From Lepeophtheirus salmonis (taxonomy: Eukaryota; Arthropoda; Copepoda; Siphonostomatoida; Caligidae): a stretch of 64,000 bases of DNA. Shown one piece after another: positions 55,111 through 64,000 of the stretch. The translations under genes were made by a program, and so were the position numbers. The stretch lies in contig NC_052136.2 of assembly GCF_016086655.4 (NCBI RefSeq), positions 12,648,001 through 12,712,000 of the forward strand, given 5' to 3'. Within the stretch, counting starts at the first letter, position 1, and every line of letters begins with the position of its first letter. Below the pieces are notes generated by a model that saw nothing but the letters and a program-made list of their open reading frames with translations, was not told where the DNA came from and did not search any database.

Positions 55111-56459
55111 TAGGATAAAAAGTCTAGAAATTTTTGAATTACCATCTTTTGCTTCAAAAGTTTGCCATAAAAATGGCGCAAAATAAAAATATGGGGAACA
55201 GAATACGGCTTTTAAAATTTTCTCATTTTTGAGTCTTTGCCCAACCCGTGAGCAGATTGAGAGGGGCTGAGTGAGATATTGTAGATAAAAACCTGAGTTT
55301 TTTAAGTACGTATGCACAAAATCAGAGCCACTCTATTTATTGTATGTTAGATAAAACATAAACAACAGTTTTAAATAAGAATAAATATATATATTTATAT
55401 AAATTGAGTACAAGGAGTAGAATAGGAACGATTCATCATAATTTGAGACGTGAGTTTGAAAATTGAATATTCATGTTGTTATTAACAACCTAAAAAAGCA
55501 AAAAAAAAAAAAAGCGTCTTTTAATACATAATAAAAGAAGTAAAAAAAAACAACAGTTTCTTCTGCTTCTCCTTCTATTCAAACCACAAGGGAATTCCCC
55601 TCTCTTCTACCTACTTTAAGTATATTATGTATATATAGTAGTAGTAGTGAAACGAATCTTTCCTCTTGTGTGTTCTTCTCCTTCCTTCATATATAGTCGT
55701 ATATATGATATGTTATGTATGTTAGTTACTCTTTCTTTAAATAAAAAAAAATAAAGCTAAAAAATAAAACTTGTTCCTTATTCACAAAAGTTTTATTTTA
55801 TTAATTACTTCAAAAGAAGTAAATATATAAGTTGTACCTATATATTATGTAGTTGTAGGTAGGAGGAGGACGAAGAAGAAGAGAAAGAAGAAGGAAAGAG
55901 AAAAGGAAAAAAAAAAAGAAAAAAAATCAGAGTTCAGAACAAGAAATCTTCTCCCCACATTAAACCTTTATCTTTTATCTAATTAACAGTTTATGTAGGG
56001 AAGTTTATAAGGGATAGTTAACACATATTTAGTTGCATAGTAGTGTTCTACTCAGTCAAGGCCAGGGCCCGAGTAATACTCGTACTAGGAACATTCAAAA
56101 TTAATAGAAATACAAGGTTATATCATAACACTTTTCCGACTGATGTTTGACTTCAATCACGCCTTATAATAGTGACGTCATTAAGAATAACTCTTACTAA
56201 GAGTAGCTATATATTGGCCTCCTTGGCTATTACTGTTAGAGTACCATTGTTATTCGCTATGACGTCAAAATCTGTCTGTCTTTCCCAGCGGTGGGTATGG
56301 TACATCAAATTGAAAATTCTGAGTAGTCCGATAACATGATGGCATGATTTTGTATTTCTATTAACGTGTGGGACATCAAGTTTACACACATGCACAACCT
56401 TATAATTGTAAAAATATGAACATAGGCGAGAACGATACTTTTTGAGGTGTTACAATTAT

Positions 56460-56605
56460 TATTTTATTTATTGAAAGGAGAACGTCGTCCGAGTATTGTA
56501 TAATCACGAGTGCAGAGAGGCTGACACTTTAAGAGGGATTTGTTAGTGTGAGTGATTGCAATGGACTCAAAGTAGAATCGAGGATCGATAACGGGATCAT
56601 TCTTG
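56460..56605 (-). repeat. Dispersed repeat family A, minus-strand copy
   Basis: On the minus strand: CGATCCTCGATTCTACTTTG, AGTCCATTGCAATC and TGCACTCGTGATTATAC. Diverged. Confidence 0.45.
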
Positions 56606-56912
56606 TCTATATATGTCCTTGCTTGTTAAAGAGTGGGTTGTAAGTTTATTTCCTTCATCTCATAGCTTCTCGCAGTGATGAGATGAAGCACATTGACAGC
56701 TAAGCTACTTTGTTCCAGACATTCTTCAAATTATGAGGGTGACCACGTTCCTTCTCTGGTTTCGTATGTTCCCCTTTTTGTACGGGATCAACCAACAAAG
56801 ACTGAGTAAACAAAGGAGTTCATAGTTTTTTATTTGTCTGGAAAATCAGGAATTAATGCTGTATTCTGTACTTCTGAAGGTTTATTGTAATTTAGGTTGT
56901 AGTATATACATT

Positions 56913-57628
56913 CAGTGAAGAAATTAAGTATTTGATCCCTTGCCGATTTTGTAAGGGTATAAAATAGGCAATCACAACAAGGTTTGGAACAAATTATTTT
57001 CCAAAGCTGTTATTATTATCAAGCATTCAATTATACGTGGTCTCATGAGAGACAATAAGTGTTTGTTTGGTCGTTATAAGTGTAATTCTTTGTTGGACTC
57101 GGAGTAGAATTGAGGATCAACATCCCAGTAATTACCGCCTATGTGGGGAGTGGGATTTGTGTTGATGCCCTTCTTCTAAAGGCTGCTTGCAGATGATCTA
57201 ATATAACTTCATAGAAGCTAAACTTTTTTTCCTCCAAAACATTCCTCATATTGTCATGGTGACAATGTTAATTTTCTATTTATCTTATTTTTACATTCTG
57301 ACGGGACATATATTAAGTTTTGAGGATGAATATCTGCTAAAGAAAAAAGACGACTTCACTGCATTGAAGGGCAGATGGACAAGGCCATGTACCCAGGAAA
57401 TATTGGGCAACAACCTCCTTTCACCATAGAATGGCACTACATATGGGTATTCCGGCAAGTTAATGGCACAAAACATACGGCCAAAGCAACAAAAGAGTGT
57501 CTCAAGACAAAGCACATTAAGGTCATGGAGTGGCAAAGCTAGTCCTGAACCTCAATCCCACAGAAAATCTTCATGAGTCTGCAAACTTACGAAATTGGCA
57601 AGGAATCAAATAATTATTTCCTTCACTG
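56913..57628 (+). mobile_element. Internally deleted Tc1-like element
   Basis: Inverted terminal repeats of about 43 nt: CAGTGAAGAAATTAAGTATT at 56913 and, reading inward from 57628, CAGTGAAGGAAATAATTATT; both continue TTTGATCCCTTGCC-like and GTAAG. The right end is followed by TA. On the plus strand at 57330-57610 is a Tc1 transposase C-terminal remnant: AMYPGNIGQQPP, WVFRQVNGTKHTAKATKECL, KTKHIKVMEW and LNPTENL. The first half of the gene is missing and replaced in part by a family A copy near 57060-57130. Confidence 0.75.
57055..57135 (-). repeat. Family A copy nested in the Tc1 element
   Basis: Minus strand: GATCCTCAATTCTACTCCGA, GTCCAACAAAGAATTACAC, TTATAACGACC. It lies between the two Tc1 terminal repeats. 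Confidence 0.6.
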
Positions 57629-58378
57629 TATAGCTACAAATTACTCTTGTCTTTCAAAATACCCAACTACGAGTTACGACTGAAACTTGTACAATTGCAC
57701 GTATTTTCATATTTATGCACAAAAGTTATTTTAACTACTCAATATGAAATGAAAAGATGTATTTGAACATTTACAGAGTATTTGATACATCTCTAATCCC
57801 CATTATTCATAAGAAAGTCCCCAAATACTTAGAAACCCATCTTAGCACAGAGTCGACTACCCCACCACTAATTCTCCTACAACCACTATTCATTTCTATG
57901 TTGTATAATAGTATAACATGAAAGGGTAAAAAAACAAAAAACCAACCAACAAATATATACTAGAGCAAACAGACAGACAACCAATGAAGGAATGAATAAA
58001 CGAACCAAGGAACGAACGAAAAGAAAAAGCAGATGGTTATTTCCCATGAGAAATATATTATTGGATAAATATATATATTCAAAAGCATATCTAAAAAATG
58101 AAATACATATATATCTCTTACGCAGTAGAATAAGAGAAACCAGAAGAAAGTAAAAATAAAGGTAGATATTATGATTTAAAGTCAAAAAAAAAAAAAAAAA
58201 AAAAAAAAAAAACGATTGAAAGAGTTGAAATAATAATCATAATCCGGCAAAAACATTTCCATATACCAAAAAAAAAAAAAAAAAAAAGGGGGAGGAAGAA
58301 TTTATCAATAACAACCTCGGGAGAATCAATTTGCATAAAAAAGAAAGAAAAATGTCAAGAAGAGAGAGAGAGAGTTGG

Positions 58379-58410
<32 letters not shown>

Positions 58411-58991
58411 CAGAAAAAAAGTAGAGAAACGTAATGGTTTAGTTAAAGAAATAAAATACAATAATATGATATAAAATATGGGAAAAAATCCTTTTTACTA
58501 AAAAAAAAAGTGGAAGAATTATGATTCTAATCATTTCTCACTCATAATTTGAATAAATTTAATAAAAGTCAAGGAAAATGAGAGAGAGGATGCTGATGAT
58601 TATGATTAAGAAAGCAGCATCTAATGATGAGGTTTTTTTTTGTTGACAGAAACCCTTTACATTTTATTTATCCATTTGTTCCTCATTTTTACAATACCAA
58701 TGGATCCATTCTTTTTGAATCCATGTTCCATCTTTTTTTATCCATGTTTTTTTTTTTCGTGAGGACGTTAAAGGGGCAAGCATCTTAACGTATGACTCCC
58801 ACAAATTAAAAATTTAATGACTTTGTGTGTGCATCCACGTGCTATCAAAAATGCAACAGTTTTATTTTCTGTGTAGATTCATACCAGTTGGTAGGTAAAT
58901 AATAGATAGTATGTTAAAGGTTAAATTAATTAATATACATCTCCCTGTTTCTTGGCTTCCCCCTTTTTTTTGACGAGAGGTTGCGATATAC

Positions 58992-59023
<32 letters not shown>

Positions 59024-60999
59024 CGACATGTATTCGTAAGTTTATTAATTTCCCATCAGAGCCGATGGTGCATTTAAATACGGCAGTAGTTGAACTAGTA
59101 TATGTATGACACATGGGCTGAAAAGTCCATTGCTTAACAAAGAAAACCGGTTTTTTTTCGTTCAAAATTGGTTTTTTTTCACTAATTATTATTTATTTAA
59201 TTTTATTTTTTTATATGCTTTATCAAGCAGAGTTTCCATAACGCTTATTCAGGCATTGCGTAGCATTAACTCTATTTTTTTCCATAAAGAATCAATGTAA
59301 AATTAAAAACCAAAAGTGTTTTTGATCTATTGTTTTGGAAATAAAAAAAGTGTCACACTTAGAGCAATAACTCACTAACTAAAATTCAGATTTGTGTGAA
59401 ATTTTGACAGCTGTCTTTTGAAAGTTGGTATGAACTGAAAATAAGGTGAAAAAAACACTATTTTTGTGTGAAGCCCGGGAATTTTGTATATGGGTCATTC
59501 AATGATAACTTTTATTTTCAAAGGGAGGAAGTGTTATCAAAAGATATCTAATTTGGATAACAATTCAGAGCCTTGTTGGTCCTTTTTTTCAGTTTAAGCT
59601 ACTACATTACATAAAATATACAGGGAATAATAGGTTTATCTTTTATTTAAGAAACATAATTCCAAAAGAAATGATGTTTGGTAAACATTTCCGAGTTCAA
59701 ATTGACTTTTTTGGGGGCCTACAAAAGTAAATGTACTAGTAGACTAAAGTAAAAACACAATTCTTGAAAAAGTAAGAGGAAATAATCTAATTTAATATGG
59801 TTATGTATTAAAGGGAGAAGATTAAAAAAAGTTATAGATAGATGAGTTAATAATGATGTAATGTTTAACTCAATCAGACAGAAAGAAAGAACAACAAATG
59901 AAGAATAAAGAAAAGATGACGGTTGATTGATGATGTGATGTTTCTCTCTCTTTCTCTTTCTATTGGGGCTATTAGAGCGAGCTCCACCAACATGCACAAA
60001 ACAAAGAGCCTAATACCCCCTGACATCGACATCCCACTGTCCTAATTTTGTTATTATTATTATTATTGTAACAATAACAACAATATCAAATAGTATAACT
60101 TTTCTTCTTTAGAAGGTAATAAATTTTCATTATCCTTCCGTAACTACAATGTACGTAGTCTTCTTATACTTTATACAATAAACCTTCTTCTTCCAAGGGA
60201 CTAAGTATTAAGAAGAAGAAGAAGAAGAAAAAATGCAACAAGGTGTATGTATATACATAAATAGATATAACTAACACTGTCTGACTCTACGCAGATACAC
60301 ACAGCTTAATTAGGAGTTGTTATATCTCTTTAATGCATCGCTGCCTACTACCCATGGTTGATTTGAATTAAAGTTTTCTTGAAAATAAACAATGTCTTCT
60401 TGTAGCTGTAAGGTAGGGGCGGGGGAGATATGTATATGGGTCTTGTTGAAAAACGTATATTCGAAATCACTTTGTACAGGATGAACCAATAGAACAACTT
60501 CAAAGGCAAAAAAACAAGTTCTTTAATTCAAGAAAGCTTTTTTTTATTATTTCATAATTATAGTACAGATTTGAAGTTTATTTTTATTTTTAATGATATC
60601 AAATAGTTGTTGCACTCTTCCACTGACGCTTAAACTGAACTTGGGTATAGAGATGTTTCAGAGGGATAGTTATCTTATACAAAGAGATGCAGAATTTAAT
60701 TGGCAACATATCTTTTATGATAGTTATGTATGATTAGTTTTTACAGTTATTAATTATTGGCAATTCCCGTAAAATCTTAAAAATGTTTTTTTTTCCCCGG
60801 TATAAATCCAGTTCCAATTACCCAATTTGAACAAACTGCACTAATTTAAAATTCTTATATGAAATCAGAATTAATGGCACTAACTAATAACTATCTAACG
60901 TCATTATGCATGTAGTTATTTTTGTCCAAAGATTTTACCAATTTCAAATTATGAAAATAAATTGAAAAAATAGTTTTTTTTTGTACATTAGGAACCCTA
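57629..60999. other. Simple-sequence-rich stretch
   Basis: Several A-runs of 20-30 nt (58183-58212, 58269-58287, 58379-58408, 58991-59019) and AGAGAG tracts. Minus-strand frames across these runs encode only Phe/Leu-rich strings and are not genes. No Lar first exon was recognised. Confidence 0.5.
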
Positions 61000-61084
61000 A
61001 AACACATGTTCCTCACCACTTTAACGCATGAGTGCGACTGACTGTATTTCCTAGAAGGCTTTCGAATCAAGACACGCAAATTCA

Positions 61085-61165
61085 GGACCGGCCCAAAAAT
61101 TATTACTTAAAAAAATAATAATAATAAGCCCCCCACCCAAAAAAACAACAGCTGCAGACGCCATT
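61085..61165. repeat. Family E element end fragment
   Basis: CCCCCCACCCAAAAAAAC followed by AGCTGCAGACGCCATTG resembles the family E right terminus. Truncated. Confidence 0.4.
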
Positions 61166-61229
61166 GATATAAGATGAAATATAAATGAGACAAATTGGAG
61201 AATTACATATCAAATTAACATTGATATAT

Positions 61230-61490
61230 GTAGGTACCAAGGTGTTATCTCACTACCACAAAAAGATACATTGTATTTAATTATCAGCTGTGGATCTTTT
61301 TGCTTCTTTTCCTCCCATCAGTGTTCTTAATATTTGTAGAATTTGTATTAGTTTTAAGGTACTGCAAGCAATTACTAACAATAAACTATTGAATAATAAT
61401 TCCATCCATGGTTGGGAAGTATTGGATAACTACCAACGGATTTTGGGCTCTTTTATAAGAAGAAAGGGCTGTTCTCCTGTTCCAAATATG
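61230..61490 (+). repeat. Dispersed repeat family C, copy 4
   Basis: Contains GGTGTTATCTCACTACCACA, CATCAGTGTTCTTAATAT, TATTGAATAATAATTCC and TAACTACCAACGGATTTTGG in family order. Confidence 0.6.
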
Positions 61491-62029
61491 TACTATTAAT
61501 ACAATGAATCATTGATATCTTCCACAAGACAAACAAAAGATAAATTCCCAAGTAAAGAAAAAGGGGAAAAGGACAGAAAGATTTAACTAACTACTTACAA
61601 ACATGGTATTTTAAATATTAAATACAAATGTGCACATTCATTGGGTTTTATTTCAGGCTAACATACATATATATTAGGACTCTCACCCGATATCCCGGGA
61701 TTTCTCGGGGTTTAATACTCTTTCTTATTTCCTAATATAAGTTCACTGTAATTACATATGTACTACGGATCGGATTGCCTAGTTAAAACCCCTCGCACTA
61801 TTAGTAATGGTGTGTTGGACTTTATTTTTTCTGCAAGTCTCAACTGTCCGTCCTTGGAATATATAATAAAAATGTCAAAAAAATTCATTATATATAATGG
61901 AAACACACAGAAAAGGAAACACACTCTCAAACATGGAGCGGGGTGGGATCGGATTGGGCCACGGTCCTATATAAGGCTTACACAATCTTAACTATAAGGG
62001 ATACATAGTCATGAAAATTATGTGTATTT

Positions 62030-62400
62030 TGGGGGTGTTCCAAAAGAAACAGATACTCAACATGGTAATCCTCACAATTTGAAGAGGTTTTTAGAGGAAA
62101 ACTACGTATATGTCGCTTCATTAAATCAAATAGAATCAGATATGACGTGGGGGAAGGGAGAGAAGGAAATAAACCAGTATATTGGGAATAATCAGTCACA
62201 TGTCGATCCTCAACTTTACACTGAGTCCAACAAGGACTTACAATTATAACTCTGCAACAAATCCTCCAGTCTTTTATGAGCACACAAATGTTAACTCAGG
62301 TTTTGAATATTGTTGAAAAGGAATTTCACCCCTCAGGAGTTAAATAATAATGACAACAGCTGAGGAAAAGAAAATTCCTTCTTCCGATAAACAATTTCAA
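62030..62400 (+). repeat. Dispersed repeat family A, copy 4 with upstream block
   Basis: Core: CGATCCTCAACTTTACACTG, GTCCAACAAGGACTTACAAT, TCTTTTATGAGCACAC and CCTCAGGAGTTAAATAATAA. The upstream block (CATGGTAATCCTCACAATTT, GAAGAGGTTTTTAGAGG, TTCATTAAATCAAATAGAAT) is also seen at 45300-45415 and partly at 51180-51240, so the full element is longer than the core. Confidence 0.65.
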
Positions 62401-63026
62401 AAAATACACGGGATTTGAATCACTTATGATAATGAGAATGATTGGGGATTTATGAAGGGGTGTGCCCCAGCTTCAAATGCCTTTGTAAAGTATACAAAGT
62501 CAGACTTTAATTTAAGAGAACTTGTTATTTACTAACTGTATCCAAATTATTTCCCGGGAGCCGACCAAAAAGAAGACCACAATAGATATACTAATATGTA
62601 CATATAAGTATTTTATATGCCTATGTACAATGAACATAAATACCCTCATTTGTTCTCCTCTTGTTAGATCCTTCAATCTACAATATATATAATATGTACT
62701 ATAGAAATAAAAATCTTTTTTATTTTATTTTTTTGTTTCCTTTATTATTATTATTATTTAAAACAAGGTTTTATCTAAATCCTTTTAAGGTAATAGGAGC
62801 AGTAGAATCTACTACATATCCTTAATGGAATTCCTACATAGTCATATACTTATTCAACATAAAGTAATCGGAGAAAATAAAAGGCATGACTTAGATACTT
62901 TGAGGAGAGAAACCACTTAAGTAGTTTTTTGGAGTACAAATACGAGGAACAACAAGTAGGCGGATTCCTATTTATGATATGTATTAAGGATAGAGTTACA
63001 TAAAATATGATCTGAACACGTGTGAC

Positions 63027-63057
<31 letters not shown>

Positions 63058-64000
63058 AATCTGAAGAGTTTTTTATTTTCCAAAGTTATGATTATTCTTT
63101 AATCCTTGAAGAGAGAACATATAAGTAACAAGTAATCAGGAGTGCATGAAACGGAATGTAACACTGTGGATTTGTTTGGGAGTTTTAGATGTAAGACTTT
63201 TTTTCGACACACACTCAAAAGGCCTGAGATTATTCAAATTCTTATAACCTCTATCACTAAGAATATAAACTAATCCCCGACCAACTGTCACGACAATAAA
63301 TATAATTATTATTACTCACATAAAGATAAATATAATTACCTAGTAAGATTGAGGATCGATATCCGAGTAACTCCTTGCTAAATACGCAGTAAATTCATTA
63401 CAGATCATGAAACTAGATGTACCGAAATCTACAATGGCTTTTTTGCCTAACCCTATACTCTCTATAATTGAAATTAACGTATGAAATGTATTCGTAAAGT
63501 CTGGAATTGTGACTGAACTTACTACTACAATATAAAAGGAATCCTGAAACGCAATTTCTCATTTTTACTGAATCGTCTCAGCCCTCGTCTGAGATAATTT
63601 GCCTTTTAAAAAAATTTAAGAATAAAAAAAAAATATATATATATATATTGAACAATTTAATTGTGAGGATGAATTTTTGGTACATTAAGTATACAATATT
63701 TTTAGATGCTCCTCCAAAGGATTAATAATTATAATTTGTACATAGAAATAGAGGATAATTATTCGTGAAAAAATATAAATGTACTCAAACTCACTACTTA
63801 ACTTAAAAAAAACAATCATCCTAGCTTTTTTTATCCCAATGGGTCACGATTGATATTTATGATGCCCGGTACTTTTGCATAAGGATATATGACTTGAGGC
63901 ATTTTACTTTTAAAAAAAATATTAATAAGGCTTATATGTTGCTATTGTTTATTTTTGGTTGAAATTGATGTTCCATTTGTTTTTTTTTTTAAATCAAAAT
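62401..64000. other. AT-rich right edge
   Basis: No gene recognised. A poly-A run lies at 63030-63053 and a (TA)n run near 63633-63648. A possible worn family A copy reads on the minus strand near 63350-63365 (GATCCTCAATCTTACTAGG). Confidence 0.4.

Larger units (their letters stand above)
50739..56459. other. Upstream flank or first intron of Lar, left part
   Basis: No exon is recognised apart from the transposon remnants listed. About 55500-55930 is simple-sequence-rich (poly-A, CTTCTT and GAAGAAG runs). Confidence 0.4.

Noticed and set aside
57886..58185. 99-codon minus-strand frame rich in Phe, Leu and Tyr
   Set aside because: Composition follows the AT-rich DNA. No signal-peptide plus phase-1 donor arrangement fits Lar.
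59719..59997. 92-codon minus-strand frame considered as a Lar first exon
   Set aside because: Basic start followed by a loose hydrophobic stretch, and no donor in phase 1 to meet the exon at 50738.
60471..60500. TACAGGATGAACCAATAGAAC, similar to the mariner end at 40510
   Set aside because: No partner end or transposase piece nearby. The similarity is too short.
1..64000. tRNA, rRNA and CRISPR arrays
   Set aside because: No cloverleaf, ribosomal segment or regular spacer-repeat array was recognised. The periodic repeats seen belong to foldback and miniature elements.

Overview
The window looks like nuclear DNA of an arthropod, most likely a parasitic copepod crustacean such as a salmon louse. 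That identification is inference. It rests on the very AT-rich composition, the arthropod-like receptor phosphatase with 59-67 nt short introns beside introns of 5-12 kb, and the heavy load of decayed DNA transposons. Nothing bacterial, viral or organellar was seen.

One gene dominates: a LAR-type receptor tyrosine phosphatase on the minus strand, with thirteen core coding exons between about 50738 and 10155. Read in order they give three Ig domains, nine fibronectin type III (FN3) domains, one membrane helix, an active phosphatase domain D1 (WPD and HCSAGVGRTG) and a pseudo-active D2 (WPE). All exon junctions agree in phase. The core exons total 6404 nt, enough for about 2134 residues. The signal-peptide exon is not visible and probably lies beyond the right edge or unrecognised in 50739-64000. 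The gene carries four candidate splicing variants: a 303-nt symmetric exon before Ig1, two tandem donors 12 nt apart at the place where vertebrate LAR receptors insert mini-exon A, a 21-nt symmetric microexon between FN1 and FN2, and a separate 3' exon encoding a Pro/Ser/acidic tail.

Left flank (1-9430): a decayed THAP/P-element-like transposase (about 1228-3770), a long foldback structure built from ~110-nt tandem units (5650-6620), dispersed repeats, and AT-rich 3' flank of the phosphatase gene.

Introns: the 4.6-kb D1 intron holds a foldback repeat and a perfect-looking hairpin. The 8.7-kb intron holds a broken multi-copy transposase-like gene (21049-22593) and miniature elements. The 7.4-kb intron holds three further terminal-inverted-repeat elements. 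The 12-kb intron holds two mariner-type remnants and a pogo-like miniature element.

Right flank (50739-64000): another mariner remnant, an internally deleted Tc1 element with 43-nt terminal repeats resembling those of fish Tc1 elements, several copies of two dispersed repeat families, and long poly-A runs. No intact gene other than the phosphatase was found.
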